A DNA stretch of 41,773 nt from a virus. Below are positions 21,178-28,058 of the stretch, in pieces (within the stretch, counting starts at the first letter, position 1; each line of letters begins with the position of its first letter). The stretch is from positions 1 to 41,773 of the IMG/VR virus record IMGVR_UViG_3300024280_000006; one strand, given 5' to 3'. The notes under the pieces are model-generated. The model was not told where the DNA came from and did not search any database. It saw only the letters and a list, made by a program, of their open reading frames with translations. The position numbers and the translations under genes were made by a program.

Positions 21178-22282
21178 TTGTGACATCTACTGTGTCAACT
21201 TTGACAACATTGAATGGCTGCTCAACAGTCCATACATGGAGTGGTTCAAGGGGGAGGTGTTGTGTGTTGACGAGAGCACAGCATTCAAGAACCCACAGAC
21301 AAAGCGGTTCAAGCTGCTGAAAACGATCCTGAAGAAGTTTGCCCGCCGCTACATCCTCACCGGCACGCCCAGCCCCAATGGGTTGATTGACCTATTTGGG
21401 CAGATCTACATTCTGGATGAGGGCACGGCCCTGGGCAGATATATCACGCACTATCGCAACACATACTTCTACCCCACCGGATTCGGAGGCTACGAGTGGA
21501 AATTGCAGCCCGGGGCGGAGGAGCGGATCGCCAAGCGGATTGCTCCCATCACAATGGTGATCAACGAGGAGGAGATCGGAGGGCTACCAGACCTGACATA
21601 CAACTATCGGATCGTACGCCTGCCCCCAAAGGTGATGGCCGAGTACAAGAAGATGGAAGATGAGCTGGTGGCTGCGGTGGAGGGCGACCTGATCGTGGCC
21701 GCGAACGCTGCGGTGGCGTCCGGCAAGTGTCGACAAATTACCGCTGGCGCCCTCTACAATGGGGATGGCGCCCTGAGCGGGGACTGGCAAAAGGTGCGTG
21801 ACTATGCGATTCTGCACAAAGAGAAAATTCGGGCCGTTGAAGAGCTTCTTGATGAACTCAACGGAGAAAGTCTCTTCCTACTATATGAATTCGATTTTGA
21901 GCGGGAAATGTACCTCGAAGCTCTCGGCTCACAAGCGCGAGCGATTAGTGGTTGCACTGACCGGGAAGCCTCTGCCGCCATTCAAGCCTTTCAACGAGGT
22001 GAACTGCGGGTACTTCTGGGTCAGCACGCGTCGGCTTCTAAGTCACTTAACCTACAGTTTAGCTGTTCCAACATCTGCATGTCCACCGTCTCCTGGAGCG
22101 AAGAGCACTATGACCAAGGTATTCTTCGTGTCCGACGCCAGGGCAACAAAGCTGAGAAAGTCACGCTTCACTTTATCGTTGCGAAGGACACTATCGATGA
22201 GAGGGCAGTGCAGACGGTCCAGGCCAAAGATCGTGACCAACGTAGCTTTATGACCATGTTAAAGGGGTTGCGCCGTCGGTAG
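20873..22282 (+). CDS. SNF2/DEAD-like helicase (superfamily 2)
   Basis: 469 residues starting MFKPELKSFKERMHPYQRR. The ATG at 20873 is preferred; the frame extends upstream only over the VRR-NUC coding region. Motifs: HPYQRRGI (Q-like), RPGAGKT (Walker A, 35-41), VLCVDESTAFKN (motif II, about 130), LTGTPSPNG (motif III), and the C-terminal domain with LLGQHASASKSLNLQ, then GILRVRRQGN (motif VI). Such SNF2-type proteins with VRR-NUC and Cas4-like neighbours form a common phage replication/recombination cassette. A promoter for the next gene lies in its last codons. The 3' third (from about 21810) is richer in A+T. Confidence 0.82.
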   Translation: MFKPELKSFKERMHPYQRRGIALAVRQATVGLLLRPGAGKTSTMLATLRILLDKKLCRRMLVISTKRSVLDTWPQEPQAWEEFQHLKVHVFHDKGRINPPDDCDIYCVNFDNIEWLLNSPYMEWFKGEVLCVDESTAFKNPQTKRFKLLKTILKKFARRYILTGTPSPNGLIDLFGQIYILDEGTALGRYITHYRNTYFYPTGFGGYEWKLQPGAEERIAKRIAPITMVINEEEIGGLPDLTYNYRIVRLPPKVMAEYKKMEDELVAAVEGDLIVAANAAVASGKCRQITAGALYNGDGALSGDWQKVRDYAILHKEKIRAVEELLDELNGESLFLLYEFDFEREMYLEALGSQARAISGCTDREASAAIQAFQRGELRVLLGQHASASKSLNLQFSCSNICMSTVSWSEEHYDQGILRVRRQGNKAEKVTLHFIVAKDTIDERAVQTVQAKDRDQRSFMTMLKGLRRR

Positions 22283-22296
22283 GACAGTGGTAATAT
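22268..22296 (+). promoter_or_regulatory. Promoter ahead of the modification island (TTGCGC-17-TAATAT)
   Basis: -35 TTGCGC at 22268-22273, a 17-bp spacer, -10 TAATAT at 22291-22296 with TGG before it (TGn extended). It overlaps the end of the helicase gene and is about 40 bp upstream of the start at 22336. It is the third occurrence of TTGCGC as -35 in the plus-strand operon. Confidence 0.65.
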
Positions 22297-22335
22297 GCTG
22301 GTGTGCTGAGTTAAATCCTGTTGAGTGAGCAAACC

Positions 22336-23208
22336 GTGAATGTTTTTTACCTGGACACCTGTCCAGCTAGCTCTGCTGCCGCCCTGCACGATAAGCATGT
22401 CGTAAAGATGGTGCTTGAAAGCGCACAGATTCTATGTTCTGTGCGTCACCGCGCAGGCTGGGTAGCCCCCTACAAACCCACCCACCTGAATCACCCATCT
22501 GTTAAATGGGCTGGCGCCAGCGTGCGCCATTATCAGTGGGTGCTGGAGCACTTCACCGGGCTGCTGCGTGAATACACCTATCGCTTCGGCAAGGTGCACG
22601 CCTGCGCAGAACTGCTGCCAACCCTGGAACATCTGCCACCGCTGGTGGACGCGGGCTTTGCCCCGCCCCCGCAGTGCATGCCAGATGAATTCAAGGGCCC
22701 CTGCCCTGTGACAGCATACCGAGCATATTACCTTGGACGGAAGGTACAACAGTCTCGATGGACGCGCCGTCCCGCGCCCGCTTTCATTCCTGGAGAACCC
22801 CAAATGACCGAAACCGCAGTTGCTTCCACCTCCACCCGTGCCACCGGCCCGCGCGGCCCCAAGGGCGTGGACTCTCACGCTCGCCTGACCGTGCTGGTGG
22901 GCGACAACCCCAAGCGTCCGGGCAGCAAGGCGCACGACCTGTTCAAGCTGTACGAGGGTGTCAGCACCGTGGGCGAGTTCCTGGCCAAGGGGGGCACCAC
23001 GGCAGCCATCCACTACGATGCCAGCCACGGCTTCATCCAGGTGGAAGGCTTTGAGCCGAAGGCCCTGCCCGAGCGCAAGGCCAAGCCCGCCCCGGTGGAA
23101 GCTGAAGCCGCCCCCGCCAAGAAGGCTCGCAAGGGCAAGAAGAAGGCTGCTGAAGCCGAAGCGCCTGCCGAAACGGCCGACACCACGGCTGTTGAAGAGC
23201 AGATGTAA
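22336..23208 (+). CDS. Conserved phage protein fused in frame to a DNA-binding-like C-terminal protein
   Basis: 290 residues from the GTG at 22336 (MNVFYLDTCPASSAAALHD), with GAGTGAGC in front; a TTG at 22321 is an alternative. Residues 1-150 (LHDKHVVKMVLESAQILCS, KWAGASVRHYQWVLEHFTG, YRAYYLGRKVQQSRWTRR) are a widespread phage family of unknown function, sometimes compared with pyrimidine-dimer glycosylases; that link is weak. Normally the protein ends soon after the WTRR patch. Here it runs without a stop into the next protein, which has its own ATG and ribosome binding site (22804). It is either a real fusion or two products from one frame. Confidence 0.65.
   Translation: MNVFYLDTCPASSAAALHDKHVVKMVLESAQILCSVRHRAGWVAPYKPTHLNHPSVKWAGASVRHYQWVLEHFTGLLREYTYRFGKVHACAELLPTLEHLPPLVDAGFAPPPQCMPDEFKGPCPVTAYRAYYLGRKVQQSRWTRRPAPAFIPGEPQMTETAVASTSTRATGPRGPKGVDSHARLTVLVGDNPKRPGSKAHDLFKLYEGVSTVGEFLAKGGTTAAIHYDASHGFIQVEGFEPKALPERKAKPAPVEAEAAPAKKARKGKKKAAEAEAPAETADTTAVEEQM
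22804..23208 (+). CDS. Internal in-frame gene: small basic protein with Lys/Ala-rich tail
   Basis: 134 residues starting MTETAVASTSTRATGPRGP. The ATG at 22804 follows CCTGGAGAACCCCA, the same type of ribosome binding site that precedes other genes here (for example CTGGAGAT at 28059 and 28776), so independent initiation is likely even though the upstream frame is open. The middle (LTVLVGDNPKRPGSKAHDL, FKLYEGVSTVGEFLAKGGT) looks like a small folded domain, and the last 40 residues are Lys/Ala/Glu-rich (KKARKGKKKAAEAEAPAET). A nucleic-acid-binding or histone-like role is possible but unproven. Confidence 0.6.
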   Translation: MTETAVASTSTRATGPRGPKGVDSHARLTVLVGDNPKRPGSKAHDLFKLYEGVSTVGEFLAKGGTTAAIHYDASHGFIQVEGFEPKALPERKAKPAPVEAEAAPAKKARKGKKKAAEAEAPAETADTTAVEEQM

Positions 23209-23221
23209 GCCGGTGCTCGCC

Positions 23222-23857
23222 ATGGAAGAACTACAAATTTACCGGGGCGTCTATGTGCGTCCCGGCACCATGGATGAGTACATCGTGCGGGAGGTCAAGT
23301 CGGCCTACAAGCTGCTTGACCTCCAGCCCGGTGACCGTGTGCTGGACATCGGCGCCAACATCGGAGCGTTCACTCGCTTGGCCACGGGTGCAGGCTGTCA
23401 CGTCTGCGCCATTGAGCCGGATCCAGAAAACTTCTTACTGCTGATGCGCAACGCGTCGGCCGCTGCGCTCATCAACGCCGCAGTGACTATTGACGGGCGC
23501 CCCGTCACCCTCTACGTCAACAAGGGCACCAACAAGGGCCTCCACTCTACTGTGCCCACCCTGGGCCGCGACAAAGTGGACGTTGACTCTGTGTCCATCC
23601 ACAACGTGCTGCTCGAGTTTGAGCCTGACAAGGTCAAGATTGACTGCGAAGGGGCAGAGTACGAGTTTCTGCACGTCATCTCGGCAAACCGAGACATCAA
23701 GCGGGTGGCTGTGGAATACAACCTGAGCCGGAAGCACGAGCAACAGGCTGCCCGCGTCGCCCACGATCAGTTCCTCCTTGGCCAGTGGCAGTGTCTGCGC
23801 GAACCGCGCTTTGGCACGAAAGCCTGGGCCACAATGGCTGTCTACAGCCGGGAGTAA
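23222..23857 (+). CDS. FkbM-type SAM-dependent methyltransferase
   Basis: 211 residues starting MEELQIYRGVYVRPGTMDE. SAM-binding motif I is VLDIGANIGAFTRLA (about 40-54), the acidic end of motif II is CAIEPDPENF, and KIDCEGAEYEFLHV (about 139-152) is the FkbM hallmark. FkbM enzymes O-methylate sugars and related small groups. Between a DNA-metabolism gene and a glycosyltransferase, the likely substrate is a sugar or modified base made by the phage, which is inference. The ribosome binding site is weak. Confidence 0.75.
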   Translation: MEELQIYRGVYVRPGTMDEYIVREVKSAYKLLDLQPGDRVLDIGANIGAFTRLATGAGCHVCAIEPDPENFLLLMRNASAAALINAAVTIDGRPVTLYVNKGTNKGLHSTVPTLGRDKVDVDSVSIHNVLLEFEPDKVKIDCEGAEYEFLHVISANRDIKRVAVEYNLSRKHEQQAARVAHDQFLLGQWQCLREPRFGTKAWATMAVYSRE

Positions 23858-23860
23858 ACC

Positions 23861-24661
23861 ATGGACATCATCATCCCCTCCAGTGGGCGCCCTGACAGGC
23901 AGCCCACGCTGGAGCAACTCGTCCGCGCTGGACTGCGCCCTATCTTGCTGGTGCAGTTTAATGAGTTCTCCATGTATAAGGAGTGCTGGGGTAGCATCGC
24001 CCGGGTGCATCCGCTGCCCCCCAGCATCACAACCATCGCCCCCACACGCCAGTGGATTCTGGAGCATGTGGGGGAGAGCGATCGCTTCTGCATGGTAGAC
24101 GATGATCTGTGGTTCTACACTCGCCGTGAAGAAGACCGTGGGCGGCTACGGGAGTTGACACCCTATGAACTGCGCGAAGGGTTCCAGACTCTTGATGATC
24201 TACTGAAGCCGGACATGGTGCGCCATGTGGCCCACGCGGGCTTCGCCGCCCGGGAAGGTGCCAACCGCAACACGGACCCCTACATCTACAACACCCGCAT
24301 CATGCGGGTGCTGGGGTATCGCCGCAGCACGCTCATTGACGAGAACATTCGCTTTGACGCGGTGGAGGTGATGGAAGACTTTCATGTGGCTCTCTCTTTG
24401 TTGGAAAAGGGCTACGGAAATGTTGTGGCGAACAATTGGTGCCACAATCAGGCAGGCAGTGGAGCGCAGGGTGGGTGCAGCGTGTGGCGCACCCCTGAGC
24501 TCCAGGCCCGGGCAGCGCATCGGCTGGCCGAGCTGCACCCAGGACTAGTCCGTGTGGTTCAAAAGGAAACGAAGACCGCATGGGGTGGGGGCGTCCGGAC
24601 GGACGTTGTTGTGCAATGGAAGAAGGCTTTCGAAAGGAGCTACCATGAAGACGCTGAATGA
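23861..24661 (+). CDS. GT-A-fold glycosyltransferase
   Basis: 266 residues starting MDIIIPSSGRPDRQPTLEQ, with CGGGAGTAAACC in front. The N-terminus IIIPSSGRPDRQ is the nucleotide-sugar Rossmann-like start of GT-A enzymes. RFCMVDDDLWFY (D80-D82) gives the metal-binding D-x-D, and VEVMEDFHVALSLLEKGYG contains an E-D pair like the catalytic base region. Standalone transferases of this size in phage base-modification clusters attach sugars to modified bases (TET/JBP-associated class), and I suspect that here from the neighbours. Cell-surface or virion glycosylation is the alternative. The donor sugar is unknown. Confidence 0.6.
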   Translation: MDIIIPSSGRPDRQPTLEQLVRAGLRPILLVQFNEFSMYKECWGSIARVHPLPPSITTIAPTRQWILEHVGESDRFCMVDDDLWFYTRREEDRGRLRELTPYELREGFQTLDDLLKPDMVRHVAHAGFAAREGANRNTDPYIYNTRIMRVLGYRRSTLIDENIRFDAVEVMEDFHVALSLLEKGYGNVVANNWCHNQAGSGAQGGCSVWRTPELQARAAHRLAELHPGLVRVVQKETKTAWGGGVRTDVVVQWKKAFERSYHEDAE

Positions 24662-24929
24662 TGTTTGCTTGGATCTGTGGGCCTGGGTGAAGACTGCCCC
24701 CAACGGCCCCGAGCGCGCCCTGCGCGGCGCCCTGGTGGGCGTGGTGGTGCTGCTGTGCGGCCTGGGCGTGGGTGCCGGGGCTGTGGTGTTGGCCATTTGG
24801 ATTGCAGACCTTGTGCTGACAATCAGTGTGTGGGTGTTGGGCATCGTGGGGCTGTGCATCGGCGTCGCCTGGATGAGCACGCTGCTGTGCAGCATCAACA
24901 AGGGAGAGAATGATGCTACGCCTCGGTGA
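24645..24929 (+). CDS. Small membrane protein, two predicted transmembrane segments
   Basis: 94 residues starting MKTLNDVCLDLWAWVKTAP, with AAAGGAGCTACC in front of the ATG at 24645. Two hydrophobic segments cover about residues 26-50 (GALVGVVVLLCGLGVGAGA, VVLAIWIADLV) and 52-75 (LTISVWVLGIVGLCIGVAW). It overlaps the glycosyltransferase by 17 bp and the next gene by 20 bp. It might anchor or export something for the modification cluster, or act as a holin-like protein; its place in the early/middle operon argues against lysis. Confidence 0.55.
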   Translation: MKTLNDVCLDLWAWVKTAPNGPERALRGALVGVVVLLCGLGVGAGAVVLAIWIADLVLTISVWVLGIVGLCIGVAWMSTLLCSINKGENDATPR

Positions 24930-25764
24930 GCTGGCCTACTGGATCAACGAGCGGGAGCGGGTGCGCCAGCGCAAAGAGTCTGGCGCACCTCCACCCTGGA
25001 CCAACAACACCATCATCGCCAACACCCGCTTCTGCAACGTGCGCCGTGAAGACGACAAGGTGACCCGCTGGATCCGCCAGAATTGGGGCGGCTACGTTCA
25101 TCACAAGAATTACACCCTGGCGATGGCGCTGGCCCGCTTCATCAATTGGATCCCCACCCTGGAGGTGATTGCGTTTCCAGAACACTGGACACCGAAGGCC
25201 CTGAAGGACTTGCTGTACCTGCGCGCAAAAAACGAGCAGGTGTTCGGCGGGGCGTACATCATCAGCACCAATGGGCGCAAGATGTCCAAGATAGACTATG
25301 TGGTGGACGTGGTGTTGGACCCACTCCATAACAGCCTGCACGCCCCATTTGTACAGCGGATGTTCGACCGCCCCTGTACCCTGCTGGAAGCTCACCACTG
25401 GTTTATCCAGCAGCAGGGGATCGGCAGCTTCATGAGTGGGCAGCTCATCGCCGACCTGAAGAACACTGCGGGCCACCCCCTGAGCTACGCCTTGGACTGG
25501 GAACGGTTCTGCTGTGCGGGGCCCGGCAGCAAGCGGGGGCTGAATCGCCTGTACGGGCGCGACGTGAACGCGGCCATGACCGAAGAGGTGTTCCAGGAGC
25601 TCATTCAACCCCTGCACGATCTGCTACCCCCGTTGCTGGATCGTGCAGTGTTCACTCACCCTGTTCTGCACATGCAAGACATCCAGAATTGCATGTGCGA
25701 GTTTGACAAGTTTATCCGCGTGAAGGAGGGCGGGCGTGCAAAATCAAACTATCGTGCAAGGTAA
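24910..25764 (+). CDS. DNA base hypermodification protein (5-hmdU kinase helical-domain / alpha-glutamyl-putrescinyl-thymine pyrophosphorylase family)
   Basis: 284 residues starting MMLRLGELAYWINERERVR, with AGGGAGAG in front. The N-terminal line PWTNNTIIANTRFCNVRRE followed by DDKVTRWI (motif about 40-54), the helix-hairpin-helix-like GIGSFMSGQLIADL (about 170-183) and GPGSKRGLNRLYGRD (about 204) are the signature of a phage family (HMUDK helical domain, aGPT-PPlase clade) linked by Aravind and colleagues to hypermodified thymidine in phage DNA. No P-loop kinase domain is fused, so it may act alone on a phosphorylated or pyrophosphorylated base. A thymidylate-synthase homologue follows, a combination expected for 5-hydroxymethyl-uracil-derived bases. 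Confidence 0.7.
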   Translation: MMLRLGELAYWINERERVRQRKESGAPPPWTNNTIIANTRFCNVRREDDKVTRWIRQNWGGYVHHKNYTLAMALARFINWIPTLEVIAFPEHWTPKALKDLLYLRAKNEQVFGGAYIISTNGRKMSKIDYVVDVVLDPLHNSLHAPFVQRMFDRPCTLLEAHHWFIQQQGIGSFMSGQLIADLKNTAGHPLSYALDWERFCCAGPGSKRGLNRLYGRDVNAAMTEEVFQELIQPLHDLLPPLLDRAVFTHPVLHMQDIQNCMCEFDKFIRVKEGGRAKSNYRAR

Positions 25765-25954
25765 GATGCACCTGCAAAAGTCCCGGGGTAGCCCGGGCTA
25801 CATCGGACTCGTGGTGCCCTTTGAAAACCCTGATCAATGGTACTACGAGCCGTTCCCAACTCTTGAGCTGGCGCAGCACTACGCCCATCAACACTCACTC
25901 GTCATCGAAGAGGAATACCATGAGCCCAAAGTTGATTCAAGCCCGGAACGTTAA
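25736..25954 (+). CDS. Hypothetical small protein between the two modification genes
   Basis: 72 residues starting MQNQTIVQGKMHLQKSRGS from a GTG at 25736 behind AAGGAGGGCGGGC; an ATG at 25766 is an alternative. It contains IGLVVPFENPDQWYYEPFP and a helical end (TLELAQHYAHQHSLVIEEE). It overlaps the genes on both sides by 29 and 35 bp, so translation is coupled through the three genes. No family was recognised. Confidence 0.5.
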   Translation: MQNQTIVQGKMHLQKSRGSPGYIGLVVPFENPDQWYYEPFPTLELAQHYAHQHSLVIEEEYHEPKVDSSPER

Positions 25955-26894
25955 TCACGCCCTCAGCGACGCCTTCTGGTGGCTGAAAACTGCTGGCTAC
26001 ACCAACACCAGCAGGAACGGCCCCGTGGTGGTGGCCCCCGGCCCGGTGCTGACTACCTACACCCATCCGATGGAGCGGGTGTTGTTCACCGCGCGACGCA
26101 ACGCCAACCCATTCTTCCATCTGCTGGAAAGCATTTGGATGCTGGCGGGGCGGGCGGACGCAACCTGGGTGGAGCGCTTCAACAAACGGATGCGTGAGTA
26201 CGCAGAGCCCCACAGCGACACGATTCACGGGGCGTATGGTCGACGGTGGCGCAGGCACTTCGGCATCGACCAACTGAAGAGCGCTTTTCGCCTCTTGTCA
26301 CGCGACAGCAAAACTCGACGCGCTGTGATCGGCATGTGGTCGCCTGAGTACGATCTGGACTCCTCGGCCAAAGATGTGCCCTGTAACACCCACATCTACC
26401 TGGACACCACTCAGGGCGAGCTGACCATGACCGTGTGCTGCCGCAGCAACGACGCTCTGTGGGGTGCCTACGGGGCCAACGCAGTCCACTTCAGCATTCT
26501 TCAACAGGCTCTGGCAGAGGGGCTCGGAGTTGCTGTGGGGGCATACCATCAGTTCAGCAACAACCTGCACGCCTACCCCACAGTGGAAATGGCGGGGGAG
26601 TTCTTGCAAAGCCCGCCGGAGCCGGACGACCGCTACGCCACCGACCCGCGCTGCAAGGTGTTGCCTCTGCTGAACGAGGAGGACACGCTGTGGTCATTCC
26701 TTCAAGAATGCCAAGTGTTTTGTGAGTTGGACCACTACGATGGGGACAACAAGTTCCTCGCCACGGTGGCCCAGCCGATGCGGGATTACTACCTGCATCG
26801 CAAGGAGGTCGGGGCCCTCATTTTCCTGCGGGAAATGCCCGACTGTGATTGGAAGTTGGCCGCAATCGAGTGGCACGAAAGGAATGTGAAGTGA
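25920..26894 (+). CDS. Thymidylate synthase homologue (possible dUMP hydroxymethyltransferase)
   Basis: 324 residues starting MSPKLIQARNVNHALSDAF; CGAAGAGGAATACC precedes the ATG at 25920. The nucleophile is C155 in KDVPCNTHIYLD, followed by CCRSNDALWGAYGANAVHF, in which N187 aligns with the pyrimidine-selecting Asn of thymidylate synthase (Asp in dCMP hydroxymethylase), and YHQFSNNLHAY for nucleotide contacts. The Asn suggests dUMP and not dCMP as substrate. It is longer than cellular ThyA (about 264) and lacks the conserved ThyA C-terminus, as in phage enzymes that make 5-hydroxymethyl-dUMP. Beside the hypermodification gene that role is attractive, but plain dTMP synthesis is equally compatible with the sequence. 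Confidence 0.75.
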   Translation: MSPKLIQARNVNHALSDAFWWLKTAGYTNTSRNGPVVVAPGPVLTTYTHPMERVLFTARRNANPFFHLLESIWMLAGRADATWVERFNKRMREYAEPHSDTIHGAYGRRWRRHFGIDQLKSAFRLLSRDSKTRRAVIGMWSPEYDLDSSAKDVPCNTHIYLDTTQGELTMTVCCRSNDALWGAYGANAVHFSILQQALAEGLGVAVGAYHQFSNNLHAYPTVEMAGEFLQSPPEPDDRYATDPRCKVLPLLNEEDTLWSFLQECQVFCELDHYDGDNKFLATVAQPMRDYYLHRKEVGALIFLREMPDCDWKLAAIEWHERNVK

Positions 26895-27445
26895 GCAAGG
26901 CAAACGACACCCAGGTGGGGGGCACCCACTACAACCAGAAGGACAAGCCCCAGCATTGGGACTTGGTGCAGATGTATGGGTGGGACTACTTCCAGGGTCA
27001 AATCACCAAGTACCTGATGCGCTGGAAGACGAAGCACAACACCCCAGAAGGCAGACTGGAGGACTTGAAGAAGGCTCGCCACTTCCTCGACAAGTACATC
27101 GAACTCCAGCAGGCCAACGTAGTCCGGGTCACGGAGGGGCAGGGCACGAGCAACGAGAAGATTCTGGCTGACATGCACGAGAACATCCGCCGCCAATTGG
27201 CCAAGGAGGCAGAGTCTTTGGCGAGGAACGAGAAGCAGATCTATGCTCGCTCGCTGCTTCCACAGGATTGCACGCAGGTCAGCAATGAGCACTTCCAGTG
27301 TGAAGGCTACTACGGCGACAACACTCAACTCTACAAGTGTCTGCGCTGTGGCGCGAATTTGCGAGCTGGGGGGCTGTTCGAAGCAGAGGTGCAACATCGA
27401 GTGTGTGCTGCAGAGCCAACGTCTGGTTACGTTAATCAAGGGTAA
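26891..27445 (+). CDS. DUF3310 protein with C-terminal cysteine motif
   Basis: 184 residues from the GTG at 26891 (MSKANDTQVGGTHYNQKDK), behind AAAGGAATGTGAA and overlapping the previous stop by GTGA. Residues 1-65 are the DUF3310 signature: VGGTHY, then PQHWDLVQMYGWDYFQGQI, KYLMRWKTKHNTPEGRLED and ARHFLDKYIE. DUF3310 is widespread in phages beside nucleotide and DNA metabolism genes; its activity is unproven. The C-terminal third has Cys residues (CLRCGAN, HRVCAAE) that might bind zinc, not usual for the family. Association with the thymidylate synthase suggests nucleotide metabolism. Confidence 0.7.
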   Translation: MSKANDTQVGGTHYNQKDKPQHWDLVQMYGWDYFQGQITKYLMRWKTKHNTPEGRLEDLKKARHFLDKYIELQQANVVRVTEGQGTSNEKILADMHENIRRQLAKEAESLARNEKQIYARSLLPQDCTQVSNEHFQCEGYYGDNTQLYKCLRCGANLRAGGLFEAEVQHRVCAAEPTSGYVNQG

Positions 27446-27450
27446 GCTGG

Positions 27451-27478
27451 TTGCGTCCGCCCCTGACATGGTTATGCT
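27451..27478 (+). promoter_or_regulatory. Candidate promoter (TTGCGT-16-TATGCT)
   Basis: -35 TTGCGT at 27451-27456, a 16-bp spacer, -10 TATGCT at 27473-27478, in the gap after the DUF3310 gene and about 75 bp upstream of the gene at 27555. The -35 resembles the TTGCGC set; the -10 is weak. Confidence 0.4.
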
Positions 27479-27554
27479 GTGGGCACCGCAGCGGGGGCGG
27501 CGCGTTACCGGGCAGACCAGCCCTCCCCGTAGGTCACCAACAATAGGAGATCCC

Positions 27555-27791
27555 GTGCTGCACAACCTGTTCAAACGCGCCTATCTGCGCTGGCTGCTGT
27601 GGGCCTACGCCGACCTGACAAGTGAGAACCCGCTGCATCCCGACATCCCTGGCTTGATGCGAGACATTCAAGCCGTCAACCTCTCGTCCCAGCCTGTGTG
27701 CTGGGACGAGGTCTTCAAGTACTTCGCTGTGCGTGTGCTGTACGCGTCATGGCTGGTACTTGCCTATCAATGCGGCAGGCTGGCCGCTTAA
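27555..27791 (+). CDS. Small hydrophobic protein, unknown
   Basis: 78 residues from the GTG at 27555 (MLHNLFKRAYLRWLLWAYA) with AGGAGA four bases upstream. It has two moderately hydrophobic stretches, LRWLLWAYADL and YFAVRVLYASWLVLAYQC, so it may be peripheral or inserted in the membrane. The open frame upstream of the GTG lacks a start signal. It opens the group leading to the VWA/AAA pair. Confidence 0.5.
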   Translation: MLHNLFKRAYLRWLLWAYADLTSENPLHPDIPGLMRDIQAVNLSSQPVCWDEVFKYFAVRVLYASWLVLAYQCGRLAA

Positions 27792-27805
27792 CCTGGAGAA
27801 GTGAA

Positions 27806-28000
27806 ATGTCCAATGAAGTGAAAGAATTCGTCCGCGTGGCGAAGCAGCAAGATGCCAAGGTGGTCCAGAAGAACTTGGCTGAACCGGCCAAGATCGAAGC
27901 TGGCAAGGGCCTGATGTTCCTCGTGGAAGGTGGCTCCCCTGGCGGCATGCAACGCTGCGAATGCGGCAAGGTGGCCCCGCAGGTCTGTCACCCCATCTAA
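27806..28000 (+). CDS. Small protein with C-terminal cysteine motif
   Basis: 64 residues starting MSNEVKEFVRVAKQQDAKV behind ACCTGGAGAAGTGAA. The end has CECGKVAPQVCHPI, which could hold one metal ion with its three Cys and a His. The middle (KIEAGKGLMFLVEGGSPGG) is glycine-rich. It is immediately upstream of the VWA gene with the same type of ribosome binding site; it may belong to the same functional unit, but this is inference. Confidence 0.5.
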   Translation: MSNEVKEFVRVAKQQDAKVVQKNLAEPAKIEAGKGLMFLVEGGSPGGMQRCECGKVAPQVCHPI

Positions 28001-28058
28001 GCGCCACGCTGCCCCGGCGCTTTCAGGGGCAGCAACCATGTCAACTCTGGAGATTTCA

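Noticed and set aside
22336-22800. Firm call of pyrimidine-dimer DNA glycosylase for the N-terminal part
   Set aside because: A few patches can be laid over T4 endonuclease V by eye, but catalytic residues are not convincingly aligned; left as unknown conserved family.
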